Shown: in pieces, positions 15,580 to 24,109 of the stretch
How positions within the stretch are numbered: position 1 is the first letter of the stretch
How the letters are laid out: each line of letters starts with the position of its first letter
Source of the DNA: Actinoallomurus liliacearum
GTDB taxonomy: Bacteria; Actinomycetota; Actinomycetes; Streptosporangiales; Streptosporangiaceae
Length of the DNA: 33,583 nt
NCBI RefSeq assembly: GCF_039542035.1
Contig: NZ_BAABHJ010000014.1
Location: 1-33,583, forward strand
Direction: 5' to 3'
Position numbers and translations under genes: made by a program
Notes under the pieces: model-generated
Databases searched by the model: none
Seen by the model: only the letters and a program-made list of their open reading frames with translations
What the model was told of the DNA's origin: nothing

Positions 15580-16314
15580 ATGCTCGCCAAGCTCACCTAC
15601 CTGGAGCTCAAGCTCTTCACCCGCGAGATCGTCCTGCCGGCGATCGTCCTGCTGCTGCCGCTCGCGCTGCTGCTCGGATTCGGGTTCCAGCCCGGTGCGA
15701 ACAAGGCCCAGCACAACCTCGGCGGTCAGACGACCGCCGAGTACATGGCCGCGCTGGGCGTCGGGATCGCGCTGGCCATCCTCGGCCTCACGGTCCTGCC
15801 CGCGACGCTCGCGTCGTACCGGGAGAAGGGGGTGCTGCGCCGCATGGCCACGACGCCCGTCCGTCCCGCCTATCTGCTGATCGCCCAGGTGCTCCTCTAC
15901 GCCGTCATGGCGGTCGTCGTCGTCGCTCTGATGATCACCGCCGCCCGCGTCCTGTTCGGCACGCCCGTGCCCGAGCGGTTCCCCGCCTTCCTCGCGGCGG
16001 TCGTCCTCGGCCTGGCCGCGCTGTTCGGGATCGGGCTCGTCATCGCCGCCGTCGCGCCGAGCGCGAAGGCGGGCAACGGGATCGGCATGGTGTTGTTCTT
16101 CCCCAGCATGTTCCTCGGCGGGGTCTACATCCCCCGGGAGCAGATGCCGGACGCGCTTCGGGCCATCGGCGACTACACTCCGCTGGGCGCCACTCTGAAG
16201 ACCATGCGGGACTCCTGGATGGGCACGGAGCCGCGCCTGGCGCAACTCGCCATAATGGCGGCGTACGCACTGGTCGCCGGGCTCGCGGCCGCCAAGCTCT
16301 TCCGCTGGGAGTAG
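15580..16314 (+). CDS. ABC-2 type membrane permease
   Basis: A 244-residue protein starting at ATG 15580; AGGAG at 15569-15573 overlaps the stop of the ATPase gene. Six hydrophobic segments are visible: near residues 17-36, 55-73, 98-120, 134-160, 168-180 and 222-240. The segment SYREKGVLRRMATTPVRP is the conserved cytoplasmic coupling region of ABC-2 permeases, and GGVYIPREQMPDALR matches the conserved C-terminal part. It should form a homodimeric channel with the ATPase. Three bases separate its stop from the histidine kinase start, so all four genes are co-transcribed. Confidence 0.93.
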   Translation: MLAKLTYLELKLFTREIVLPAIVLLLPLALLLGFGFQPGANKAQHNLGGQTTAEYMAALGVGIALAILGLTVLPATLASYREKGVLRRMATTPVRPAYLLIAQVLLYAVMAVVVVALMITAARVLFGTPVPERFPAFLAAVVLGLAALFGIGLVIAAVAPSAKAGNGIGMVLFFPSMFLGGVYIPREQMPDALRAIGDYTPLGATLKTMRDSWMGTEPRLAQLAIMAAYALVAGLAAAKLFRWE

Positions 16315-16317
16315 ACG

Positions 16318-17544
16318 ATGGGAGTGCCTTCGGACGGTCTCGTCCGGCCCTCGGGCGGCCCCGACCGACGCGAGGCGATCCTGATCCGGGTCATCCCGTA
16401 CGGGGCACTCGCCGTCTCCACGCTCCTCGTGCTGCTCGCCGACGCGAAGACGCCCGCTCAGGTCTGGACGACGTTGGGCCTGGCGGTGACGGCCGCCGGG
16501 TGGATGCTGATCGTCACTCTGCCCGGCACGTCCGCTCCGGGGCCACGGCTGGGCGGCGTCTACTACGCCGGCCTGCTCGTGCTGTTCGCGCTGCTGATCC
16601 TGCGCAGCCCACTGTTCGGCCTCTTCGGCTGGACGGGCTACCCGCAGGTGGCCTACCTGCGGGGACGCTGGAAACAGGTCGGCGTGGTGGCGACGGCGCT
16701 GATCGTCTCCGTCACCTACATCGGCGGTTTCCAGTCACTCGGCGCCACGACCGTCCCGGTCTACCTGATCCTCGCCGCGGCCACGGGCGCCGTCGGCATG
16801 CTGTTCACGTTCCTCGAGTTGAGACAGCGGGCGACCCTCGACCGGCTGGCCGAGGCCAACGCCGCGCTGGAGGCCGCGCTGGAGGAGAACGCCGGGCTGC
16901 ACGCCCAGCTGCTGACCCAGGCACGCGAGGCCGGCGTGCTGGACGAGCGCCAGCGCATGGCCCGCGAGATCCACGACACCCTCGCCCAGGGCTTCACCGG
17001 GATCGTCGCCCAGTTGGAGGCGGCCCGGCAGAACCCCGGCGAGTGGCGGCGCCACGCCGACCAGGCACAGGCCCTCGCCCGCGACAACCTCGCCGAGGCG
17101 CGCCGGTCGGTGGAGGCACTGCGGCCGCCGCATCTGGACAAGGCGCGGCTGCCGGAGGCCATCAGCGGCCTGAGCGAACGCTGGTCGCGCACCTCCGGGA
17201 TCTCCGTCGGCGTCGAGACGACCGGCGAGCCCCGGCCGATGCTGCCCGACGTGGAGGTCGCGCTGTTCCGCGTCGCTCAGGAGGCGCTGACCAACGTCGC
17301 CAAGCACGCGGGCGCGTCCCGGGTCGGCCTGACCCTGTCCTACCTCGACGACGTCGTGCTGCTGGACGTCCGTGACGACGGCGTCGGCTTCGACCCGGCC
17401 GCCGACGGGCGCGGTTTCGGGCTGACCTCGATGCGGCAACGGCTGCTCCGGGTGGCCGGCCGGCTGGAGATCGAGAGCAGTCCCGGTGAGGGCACCGCGA
17501 TCAACGCGACCGTCCCCGCCCTGACCGTGGGAGCGAACCCGTGA
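16318..17544 (+). CDS. NarL/DesK-type sensor histidine kinase
   Basis: A 408-residue membrane kinase starting at ATG 16318 with GGGAG at 16307-16311. The N-terminal part has about five membrane helices (25-42, 51-68, 82-98, 121-137, 147-166) and no large extracellular domain, so it probably senses within or near the membrane. A coiled-coil linker (about 168-205) leads to the HisKA_3 dimerisation domain with phosphoacceptor His219 in MAREIHDTLAQG. The ATPase domain has the N-box QEALTNVAKHAG (Asn326), DDGVGF (353-358) and GFGL (366-369). Such intramembrane-sensing kinases next to ABC exporters often respond to the exporter substrate or envelope stress. It overlaps the response regulator gene by 4 bases. 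Confidence 0.94.
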   Translation: MGVPSDGLVRPSGGPDRREAILIRVIPYGALAVSTLLVLLADAKTPAQVWTTLGLAVTAAGWMLIVTLPGTSAPGPRLGGVYYAGLLVLFALLILRSPLFGLFGWTGYPQVAYLRGRWKQVGVVATALIVSVTYIGGFQSLGATTVPVYLILAAATGAVGMLFTFLELRQRATLDRLAEANAALEAALEENAGLHAQLLTQAREAGVLDERQRMAREIHDTLAQGFTGIVAQLEAARQNPGEWRRHADQAQALARDNLAEARRSVEALRPPHLDKARLPEAISGLSERWSRTSGISVGVETTGEPRPMLPDVEVALFRVAQEALTNVAKHAGASRVGLTLSYLDDVVLLDVRDDGVGFDPAADGRGFGLTSMRQRLLRVAGRLEIESSPGEGTAINATVPALTVGANP

Positions 17545-18155
17545 TCCGCCTGCTGATCGTCGACGACCATCCGATCGTCCGGGACGGCCTGCGCGGGGTG
17601 TTCGCCGGTGACCCGGATTTCGAGGTGACCGGCGAGGCCGCCAACGGAGCCGAGGCGCTCGCGCTGGCCGACGGCGCCGACGTCGTCCTCATGGACCTGC
17701 GGATGCCGGAGATGAGCGGCGTCGAGGCGATCGCCCGGCTCCGCGAGACCCACCCCGGCGTGCGCGTCCTCGTCCTCACCACCTTCGACACCGACAGCGA
17801 CGTGCTGCCCGCCATCGAGGCCGGGGCGACCGGCTACCTGCTGAAGGACGCCCCGCGCGAGGAACTGATCCGGGCGGTCCGCGCGGCGCACCGCGGTGAG
17901 TCGGTGCTGTCCCCGTCCGTCGCCGGCCGCCTGATGGGCCGGGTGCGCGCCCCCTCCCCCGGCACGCTGAGCAAGCGCGAGCGCGAGGTGCTCGCCCTGG
18001 TCGCCGACGGCACCACCAACCGGGAGGTGGCGCGGCGGCTGTTCGTCAGCGAGGCGACCATCAAGACCCACCTGCTGCACATCTACGACAAGCTCGGGGT
18101 CCGGGACCGTGCCGCCGCCGTCGCCAAGGCGTACGAACGCGGGCTCCTCCCCTGA
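17541..18155 (+). CDS. NarL/LuxR-family response regulator
   Basis: A 204-residue protein starting at GTG 17541, overlapping the kinase stop by 4 bases. The receiver domain has the acidic pair DD at 8-9, phosphoacceptor Asp52 in MDLRMP, Thr80/81 and Lys102 in LLKD. The C-terminal LuxR-type helix-turn-helix is complete: LSKREREVLALVADG, TNREVARRLFVSEATIKTHL and KLGVRDRAAAV. It is the cognate regulator of the adjacent kinase and most likely controls the ABC operon itself. A weak hairpin (18146-18151 with 18157-18162) overlaps its stop codon and could serve as terminator against the converging symporter operon. Confidence 0.95.
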   Translation: MIRLLIVDDHPIVRDGLRGVFAGDPDFEVTGEAANGAEALALADGADVVLMDLRMPEMSGVEAIARLRETHPGVRVLVLTTFDTDSDVLPAIEAGATGYLLKDAPREELIRAVRAAHRGESVLSPSVAGRLMGRVRAPSPGTLSKREREVLALVADGTTNREVARRLFVSEATIKTHLLHIYDKLGVRDRAAAVAKAYERGLLP

Positions 18156-18182
18156 CGGGAGGGGACGGCGGCGGCCCCGGTC

Positions 18183-19877
18183 TCAGTGCGCGCCGGTCCC
18201 GGTCAGCGACCGTACGGACAGTTCGGTGAACCGCTCCGCGTCGGTCCGGTCCCGGCCGACGAACGTGCCCACGACCGCGCACAGGAACCCGAACGGGATC
18301 GACACCAGGCCGGGGTTGTCGAGCGGGAACCAGTGGAAGTCGATGCCCGTGGGGAACAGCGACAGGCTCCGCCCGGTGACCGGGTCGACCTTCCCCGACA
18401 CCACCGGTGAGAAGACGACCAGCACGATCGAGCCGATCAGCCCGCCGTAGATCCCGGCCACCATTCCCGTGGCGTTGAACCGGCGCCAGAACAGCGCGAA
18501 GACGATCGCGGGCAGGTTCGCCGACGCGGCCATGGCGAAGGCGAGCGCGACCAGGAACGCGACGTTGAGGTTCTTGACGAAGACCGCCAGCACGATGGCG
18601 ACCGAGCCGATGAGGAAGGCCGCGAACCGCGCCACGGCCACCTCCTGCCGCTCGCGCGGCCGGCCCAGCATCAGCACGTTGCCGAAGTAGTCGTGCGCCA
18701 GCGACGTGGCCGACGCCATGACCAGGCCGGCGACCACCGCCAGGATCGTCGCGAACGCCACCGAGGCGACGAACGCCAGCATGACGTCGCCGCCGATCCG
18801 GCCCGCGACGTGCCGGCCGAGCTCGCGGGCCAGCAGCGGCGCGGCCGTGTTGCCCGCCGGATCATGCGCGAGGATCTCCCTCCGCCCGACCAGCGCGGTC
18901 GCGCCGAAGCCCAGCGCGATCGTCATCAGGTAGAACGCGCCGACCAGGCCGATCGCCCAGTTCACCGAGGTGCGCGCGGCCCGGGCGTCCGGGACGGTGT
19001 AGAAGCGCGTGACGATGTGCGGCAGACCGGCCGTACCCAGGACGAGGGCGAGCGCCAGGCTCACGAAGTCCAGCTTGTTGAACAGCGTCTGCGACGAGTG
19101 CCCGGCGACCTCCTTGCCGTACTTCAGGCCGGGTTCGAGGAAGGCGTGCCCCTTGCCGCTCGCTCCGGCCGCCGCGCCCAGCAGGCGGCTGAGGTCGAAA
19201 CCGAACCGGCCGAGGACGAGGACCGTCATCAGGGTCGCGCCGAACATCAGCAGCGCCGTCTTGACGATCTGCACCCAGGTGGTGCCCTTCATCCCCCCGA
19301 AGGTCACGTAGCAGATCATCAGCGCGCCGACCACGACGATCGTCGTGACCTCGGCCGTGCCGGCGGACATGCCGAGGAAGGTCGCCCCCGGCCGCACTCC
19401 GAGGAGCAGGGCGATGAGCGCGCCGGCCCCGACCATCTGCGCGATGAGGTAGAACACCGAGACCGTCACCGTGGACACCGCCGCCGCGATCCGCACGGAG
19501 GACTGCCGGTGTACGCGCTGGACGAGCACGTCGGCCATCGTGAAGCGGCCGGTGTTCCGCATCAACTGCACGATCAGCAGCGCCGGCAGCCAGGCGACGA
19601 GGAAGCCGATGGAGTACAGGAAGCCGTCGTATCCCGACAGCGAGATGATCCCGGCGATGCCGAGGAAGGACGCCGCGGACATGTAGTCGCCCGCGAGCGC
19701 CAGGCCGTTCTGCGGGCCGGAGAACCTCCGCCCGCCGGCGTAGAAGTCGACCGCCCCGTCGGTGTGCATCCGCGCCCAGACGGTGATGGCCAGGGTGACG
19801 CAGACGAGCGCGATGAACAGGCCGAACGTGATGGTCCGCCCGTTTCCGGCCAGAGCGGCCGCGCCGGCGAGGGTCAT
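18183..19877 (-). CDS. actP: Sodium:solute symporter, acetate/monocarboxylate (ActP) type
   Basis: A 564-residue protein starting at ATG 19877, supported by GGGAGGG five bases upstream; an in-frame extension to 20054 would run antisense-like through the preceding gene and is rejected. It has about 13 hydrophobic segments. Diagnostic stretches: DFYAGGRRFSGPQNGLALAGDYMSAASFLG split as DFYAGGR and GDYMSAASFLG, FTMADVL, and GTAGLPHIVTRFYTVPDA written here as GLPHI and TRFYTV, as in ActP and MctC-type carriers. These import acetate, pyruvate or propionate with Na+ or H+. The start codon overlaps the stop of the DUF485 gene by 4 bases, the usual YjcH-ActP pairing. The exact substrate is uncertain. 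Confidence 0.9.
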   Translation of the reverse strand: MTLAGAAALAGNGRTITFGLFIALVCVTLAITVWARMHTDGAVDFYAGGRRFSGPQNGLALAGDYMSAASFLGIAGIISLSGYDGFLYSIGFLVAWLPALLIVQLMRNTGRFTMADVLVQRVHRQSSVRIAAAVSTVTVSVFYLIAQMVGAGALIALLLGVRPGATFLGMSAGTAEVTTIVVVGALMICYVTFGGMKGTTWVQIVKTALLMFGATLMTVLVLGRFGFDLSRLLGAAAGASGKGHAFLEPGLKYGKEVAGHSSQTLFNKLDFVSLALALVLGTAGLPHIVTRFYTVPDARAARTSVNWAIGLVGAFYLMTIALGFGATALVGRREILAHDPAGNTAAPLLARELGRHVAGRIGGDVMLAFVASVAFATILAVVAGLVMASATSLAHDYFGNVLMLGRPRERQEVAVARFAAFLIGSVAIVLAVFVKNLNVAFLVALAFAMAASANLPAIVFALFWRRFNATGMVAGIYGGLIGSIVLVVFSPVVSGKVDPVTGRSLSLFPTGIDFHWFPLDNPGLVSIPFGFLCAVVGTFVGRDRTDAERFTELSVRSLTGTGAH

Positions 19878-20518
19878 CGGGTCCCTCCCGTCCACGGCCG
19901 GGTGGCCGGCCCGCGCCACGAGGGCGGCGTGCCCGGATCGGCGGGCGGCGTCATCCCGTCCGGGGGCGTCGGTCCCAGGAACGGCGCCATCCCGTCCGGA
20001 GGCGTCGCACCCGGCGATGACGCGGCAACGTCCGGCGGCGTCGCGTCCCGCCATGACGCGGCACCGTCCGGCGGCGTTGCGCCCAGGAACGGCCGCTCAC
20101 CGCCGGGCGCGGCGCAGTACGAGGGACCGGACGAGCCAGCCTCGCGGCGGCGGACCGCCTCGCCGACCCGCTCGTCGGCGTCGGCCACGATCTGGGCGGC
20201 CAGGGGATCGAGGACCGCCCGGGCGTAGCGGGTGTAGCGCCAGGCGAGCACGAACGCCGAGGCGAACTGCAGGAGGCCGCACACCAGCGCGACGTTGACG
20301 TTGCCGAAGACCCGGTACGCCATGACGTCACGGGCGAAGGCCGACGCAAGGACGTAAAGGAAATACCACCCGAGGAACGTCGAAACGACAAGGATCGCTA
20401 ATCTCCGAAATTTCCCTCTCAACAGGGCGAATCTTTCATCTTGCCTTATCGCCACAAGACGGGCGCGATCCCGCGGATCCGTTCTGCGACGTGGCGATGG
20501 CCGTGACCCGGTGACCAT
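19874..20518 (-). CDS. DUF485 membrane protein, ActP partner, with C-terminal 12-residue repeats
   Basis: A 214-residue protein starting at ATG 20518 with AGAGAGG seven bases upstream. The DUF485 core covers about residues 25-125 with two membrane helices (about 40-62 and 74-94). It is the usual small partner encoded before ActP-type symporters (YjcH in enteric bacteria, about 100 residues). Here an unusual tail of about 85 residues follows, including four tandem 12-residue units of the form ATPPDG-x6 at 147-194. Codons 21-47 use rare A/T-rich codons (ATA, three AGA, AAA, TTT, and TTA for Leu40), very unlike its neighbours. TTA codons can make translation depend on the bldA tRNA in streptomycetes. 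The role of the tail is unknown. Confidence 0.85.
   Translation of the reverse strand: MVTGSRPSPRRRTDPRDRARLVAIRQDERFALLRGKFRRLAILVVSTFLGWYFLYVLASAFARDVMAYRVFGNVNVALVCGLLQFASAFVLAWRYTRYARAVLDPLAAQIVADADERVGEAVRRREAGSSGPSYCAAPGGERPFLGATPPDGAASWRDATPPDVAASSPGATPPDGMAPFLGPTPPDGMTPPADPGTPPSWRGPATRPWTGGTR
19937..20080 (-). repeat. Four tandem 36-bp repeats encoding a Pro-rich tail
   Basis: Four consecutive 36-base units, in frame within the DUF485 gene, encode ATPPDG or close variants (ATPPDV, PTPPDG) followed by six variable residues. The units differ by several bases, so this is not a recent duplication, but copy number could vary between strains. Confidence 0.85.
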
Positions 20519-20625
20519 GCCGCACCTCTCTCTGCTCGGCCGTGACCGTACGTGGCCCTCCCACTCCGTAATGAGATCAGACCGGCGCGCGCCGCATTCA
20601 CCACTTCACAGGAATTCGCCCGGCG

Positions 20626-20664
20626 AAAACCCGGGCTCCCCGGCGAGGTCCGCCGGGGAACCCG
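20626..20664 (-). terminator. Intrinsic terminator of the MFS gene
   Basis: On the minus strand a 14-bp stem (20664-20651 with 20645-20632, one G-U pair), a 5-base loop and, two bases later, four U residues follow the stop codon of the MFS gene at 20669. This is a near-canonical rho-independent terminator separating it from the DUF485-symporter operon. Confidence 0.75.
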
Positions 20665-20668
20665 TCCC

Positions 20669-21880
20669 TCAGCGGCGGCCGCGGCGCGCCAGCGCGGTCA
20701 GCGCGAGCGCCAGGGCCGGGGCCATCGCCGCGGCGAAGCACCACCCGAGCGGCAGCCGGCCGACCAGCTGACCGACCGCCGCCGCACCGGCCGAGGAGCC
20801 CGCGTTGAACGCGGTGTTGACCCAGGTGCCCGCCCGGGTACGGCCGCCGGGCGCGGCGGACTCCTCCGCGAGCAGGTACGCGGTGGTCAGCGCGGGCGCG
20901 ACGAACAGTCCCGCGACGCCGACGACCGCCGACAGGACGTACAGGTCCGGCGCCGTCCCGGCGGCCGCCAGCGGCACCGCGACGGCGACGGTCAGCACCG
21001 GGAGCCGCGTCCGCCCGGACATCCGCCAGGAGCGCGATCCGTAGGCCAGGCCCCCGACGGCGCTGCCGACGGAGAGCGCCGCCTCGGCCCACGCGGCGCC
21101 GGCGGCCTCATGACGATGGGCGGCGAAGGCGACCATGAGCAGGCCGAGCGCGCCCAGGCACAGGCCGACCCCCGCGGAGAGGACGACCGGCCGCCCGAGG
21201 CCACCGAGGAGACCCGTTCGCGGCCGATGCGCGCCGGAATCATCCTCGGCCGGTGACGCCTCCTCTCCCGTCCCGGCCCGGGACCGGGCGACCGGAGACG
21301 AGACCAGGGCGAGGGTTCCGGCGAGGACGAGCCCGGCACTGACGGCCAGGCCCGCGGGCGGGGCGAGGAGCGCGGCGAGCAGGCCGGCCAGCAGCGGCCC
21401 CGTCACGAAGAGCAGTTCCTCCGCGACGGTGTCCAGGCTGTACGCGCGCTGCAGCAGGCGCCGATCGGGCAGCAGGTCGCTCCACAGCGTCCGCATGACC
21501 GGGCCGAGCGGAGGCGGGAACGCGCCCGCCCCGAGCGCGAGGACGGCGACCGGAACGGCGGACACGTCGTGCCGCGCGGTGAGAAGGGCGAGCGCCGCCA
21601 GCAGCAGCGCGTACGCGACGGCCATCGGCGGCAGCGCGCGCCGGGGCCCGTACCGGTCGATCAGCCGGGCGCGGACCGGGGACAGCACCGAGACGGTCAG
21701 GCCGAACAGCGCGACGGCGGCGCCGGCCGTGGCGTACGAACCGGTCGCGCCCGCCACCGCGAGCGTCAGGGACAGCGAGACCATGCCGTACGAGAGACGG
21801 CCCAGCAGCGCGGCGCCGAAGGTGCGGCGAGCGTGCGGAGCGCGCAGGACGGCGGCGTACGAGAGGGAGGGAGAAGACAC
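20669..21880 (-). CDS. MFS transporter
   Basis: A 403-residue membrane protein. GTG 21880 is preferred because GAGGAA lies eight bases before it; a longer in-frame version from GTG 21934 has a weak ribosome site and would pass through a hairpin-forming stretch (21901-21918). About 12 hydrophobic segments are visible, with SPVRARLIDRYGPRRAL as motif A-like loop and a hydrophilic central loop (about residues 195-225 of the protein) between the halves. TWVNTAFNAGSSAGAAAVG resembles the conserved helix of the actinobacterial YbfB/arabinose-efflux-like MFS group. No substrate can be inferred. It is transcribed alone, ends in a clear terminator and starts about 190 bases downstream of one copy of a structured repeat. 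Confidence 0.85.
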   Translation of the reverse strand: MSSPSLSYAAVLRAPHARRTFGAALLGRLSYGMVSLSLTLAVAGATGSYATAGAAVALFGLTVSVLSPVRARLIDRYGPRRALPPMAVAYALLLAALALLTARHDVSAVPVAVLALGAGAFPPPLGPVMRTLWSDLLPDRRLLQRAYSLDTVAEELLFVTGPLLAGLLAALLAPPAGLAVSAGLVLAGTLALVSSPVARSRAGTGEEASPAEDDSGAHRPRTGLLGGLGRPVVLSAGVGLCLGALGLLMVAFAAHRHEAAGAAWAEAALSVGSAVGGLAYGSRSWRMSGRTRLPVLTVAVAVPLAAAGTAPDLYVLSAVVGVAGLFVAPALTTAYLLAEESAAPGGRTRAGTWVNTAFNAGSSAGAAAVGQLVGRLPLGWCFAAAMAPALALALTALARRGRR

Positions 21881-22072
21881 GAGATGGTTCCTCGGGGGAA
21901 CCGGCGCGCGAGCGCCGGAAGCGTCAGGGGACACCGAAGGACCGCGCCACTACGCCGGCGCGGTCAGAAGTGGTGCCTAGACACGGGGAGGGAACACGCC
22001 GATCAACTTAATCCCTCGAATCGGCAGATGTCGCGCCGAGAGTCGGGGTCGCCGTGACACCGGCCGGAGGCG

Positions 22073-22120
22073 TGATCACCGGCGTCCACCGCGCTCTTGC
22101 GGCAGCATCCGCCAACGATC
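22073..22120 (-). repeat. 48-nt structured repeat, copy 1
   Basis: Matches the copy at 26457-26504 at 44 of 48 positions, including an identical 30-base core. The ten-base ends (22074-22083 and 22111-22120) pair imperfectly as DNA, but fully, through three G-U pairs, as minus-strand RNA. An inner hairpin forms around GCGCTCTTGC. It lies 9 bases after the stop of the response regulator gene and about 190 bases before the MFS gene start on the same strand. Function unknown. Confidence 0.85.
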
Positions 22121-22129
22121 ACCGGAGGG

Positions 22130-22801
22130 TCACGGGCCGGGCCGTACGAGGCCGGACTGGTAGGCGATGACGACGAGTTGGGCGCGGTCGCGGGCGTCCA
22201 GCTTCGCCATCGCGCGGTGCAGGTGGGTGCGCACGGTCAGCGGGCTGACGACGAGCCCCTCGGCGATCTCACCGTTGGACAGGCCCTCGGCGGCCAGTGC
22301 CATCACCTCGCGTTCGCGGGCCGTGAGGGCGGCGAGACGTTCGGGCGGTGCCGTGCGGACGCCGGGCTCGGGGCTCGTCAGGAAGCGGGTGATGAGCGCG
22401 CGAATGGCGAGCGGGGAGAGCAGGGCATCGCCGGAGGCGACGGTGCGGATGGCGGCGAGCAACTGGTCGGGAAGGACGTCCTTGCCGAGGAAACCGCTCG
22501 CGCCGGCGCGGATCGCCTGCGCGACGTACTCGTCGTTCTCGAACGTGGTGAGGATGAGGACGCGGGTCCCGGACAGGCCCGGGTCGCCGCAGATGGCGGC
22601 GGTGGCGGTCAGGCCGTCGGTGCCGGGCATGCGGATGTCCATGACGACGACGTCGGGACGCTCGGCGCGGGTGAGGTCGATGGCCTCCTGACCGTCGGCG
22701 GCCTCCCCGACCACCTCCAGGTCGGCGCAGGAGTCGATGAGCATGCGGAAGGTCGCCCGCAGGAGGGCCTGGTCGTCGGCGAGCAGGACGCGGATGGTCA
22801 T
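22130..22801 (-). CDS. NarL/LuxR-family response regulator
   Basis: A 223-residue protein starting at ATG 22801, overlapping the kinase stop by 4 bases. The receiver domain carries DD at 9-10, phosphoacceptor Asp55 in MDIRMPG, Thr85/86 and Lys107 in LGKD. After a linker comes a full LuxR-type helix-turn-helix: LTAREREVMALAAEG, SNGEIAEGLVVSPLTVRTHL and KLDARDRAQLV. It pairs with the kinase encoded just upstream. The whole unit lies downstream of an MMPL transporter on the same strand, which it may control. One copy of the structured repeat follows its stop codon. Confidence 0.95.
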   Translation of the reverse strand: MTIRVLLADDQALLRATFRMLIDSCADLEVVGEAADGQEAIDLTRAERPDVVVMDIRMPGTDGLTATAAICGDPGLSGTRVLILTTFENDEYVAQAIRAGASGFLGKDVLPDQLLAAIRTVASGDALLSPLAIRALITRFLTSPEPGVRTAPPERLAALTAREREVMALAAEGLSNGEIAEGLVVSPLTVRTHLHRAMAKLDARDRAQLVVIAYQSGLVRPGP

Positions 22802-24006
22802 CTGTTCCGGGTCTCCTCCGTGTCGCGGGGGCGCAGGGGGAGTTCGGTGGTGACCTCGAAGCCGCCTTCGGGACGGCGCCCCGCGAGGAGGAGTCCGCCG
22901 ACGGACAGGGCGCGTTCCCGCATGCCGATGAGACCGAAGCCGGCGGCCGGTCCCGGAGCGGCGGGGATCGTGGCGTCTCCGTCGTCGGTGACCGTGATGG
23001 TCAGCCGGTCGCGCGAGTAGGCCAGGCGCACGCGCGCCGCCTGCGCGGCGGCGTGCTTGGTGACGTTGGTGAGCGCCTCCTGCACGATCCGGAACGCCGT
23101 CAGGTCCACGCCCGCCGACAGCGGCCGCGGGTCGCCCTCCGTCACCACGGTGACCGTGAGCCCGGCGGACCTGAACGAGGCGACGAGGTCGGGAAGCCGG
23201 GCCAACCCCGGAGCGGGCTCCATCGGCGCGTCCGGGTCGCCCGTCTGGCGCAGGAGTCCGACGGTGGCCTTGAGCTCGCGCAGCGCCGAGGAGGTCGTTC
23301 CGGTCAGGTCGGCGAGAATCCGCTGCGCCTGGTCGGGCCGGGTGCGCGCGAGGTGCGCGGCGGTGCCGGCCTGCGCGTTGGCCAGCGCGAGGTGGTGGGC
23401 CACGACGTCGTGCAGTTCCCGGGCGATGCGCATCCGCTCCTCGGTGACCCGGTGCCGCGCCTCCTCCTCACGCATCCGCTCGGCGTGCTCGGCGCGGGCC
23501 CGCAGCGAGTCCAGGTAGGCGCGCCGGAGCCGGACGGAGCTGCCGACGACGGCCGGCAGCATCACCAGGGCGAAGGGATTGATGATCTTGAAATAGATCG
23601 GGTGCGCGTAACCGTGCTCGGCGATCAGCGCGGCACCCACCAGCACGACGGCGACGGTGAACGCGTAGGCGCGTGCGGTTCTCCGGTCGGTGCGGACGGC
23701 CAGGGAGTAGAGCGCGGCCATGACCGGCCCGATCAGCAGCGGGGTGAGCAGGTACCCGAGGGCGGCCACGGCCACCGCGCACAGGGCGGTCAGCAGGACG
23801 GCGACGCGAGGGCGGCTCCGGTGCCAGAGGAACGCGACGGCGGCGACGCCGGTGACCGGTACGGCGAGCCACCACACGGACGGGCCGGTCGTCCTGAGGC
23901 GGCCGAGCATGCCTCCGGGCACGGAACCGGCGAACATCACCAGGGCCACCGCCACGGTGAACGCCCGGGGATGGTCCCGTACGAGCCGCTGCCAGTTGGA
24001 GATCAT
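22798..24006 (-). CDS. NarL/DesK-type sensor histidine kinase
   Basis: A 402-residue protein starting at ATG 24006 with GGGAAG about six bases upstream; the in-frame extension to 24321 runs antisense to the MMPL gene end and is rejected. The N-terminal half has about six hydrophobic segments (16-34, 43-60, 68-84, 88-104, 114-130, 143-157). A charged helical linker leads to the HisKA_3 domain with His199 in IARELHDVVAHH. The ATPase domain has QEALTNVTKHA (Asn314), TDDGD and GFGLIGMRERA. The G1 box lacks the usual GxGF ending directly after DDG, a minor deviation seen in this family. It probably senses membrane stress or a pump substrate. Confidence 0.93.
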   Translation of the reverse strand: MISNWQRLVRDHPRAFTVAVALVMFAGSVPGGMLGRLRTTGPSVWWLAVPVTGVAAVAFLWHRSRPRVAVLLTALCAVAVAALGYLLTPLLIGPVMAALYSLAVRTDRRTARAYAFTVAVVLVGAALIAEHGYAHPIYFKIINPFALVMLPAVVGSSVRLRRAYLDSLRARAEHAERMREEEARHRVTEERMRIARELHDVVAHHLALANAQAGTAAHLARTRPDQAQRILADLTGTTSSALRELKATVGLLRQTGDPDAPMEPAPGLARLPDLVASFRSAGLTVTVVTEGDPRPLSAGVDLTAFRIVQEALTNVTKHAAAQAARVRLAYSRDRLTITVTDDGDATIPAAPGPAAGFGLIGMRERALSVGGLLLAGRRPEGGFEVTTELPLRPRDTEETRNR

Positions 24007-24109
24007 CGAATCTTCCCGTCGGGTACTGCGACCATTCTCGACGCCGGCCCCGAACGACCGACGGGCCACCCGCCTCTGCTGCGGATGGCCCCCGGGTCGT
24101 TCCGAGAGG

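Noticed and set aside
19878..20054. N-terminal extension of the symporter
   Set aside because: It overlaps the DUF485 gene entirely and lacks motifs; ATG 19877 has a strong ribosome site and overlaps the DUF485 stop by 4 bases.
21935..22072. Promoter boxes for the MFS gene
   Set aside because: A TTGATC-like box is present on the minus strand near 22007, but no convincing -10 box lies at the right distance.
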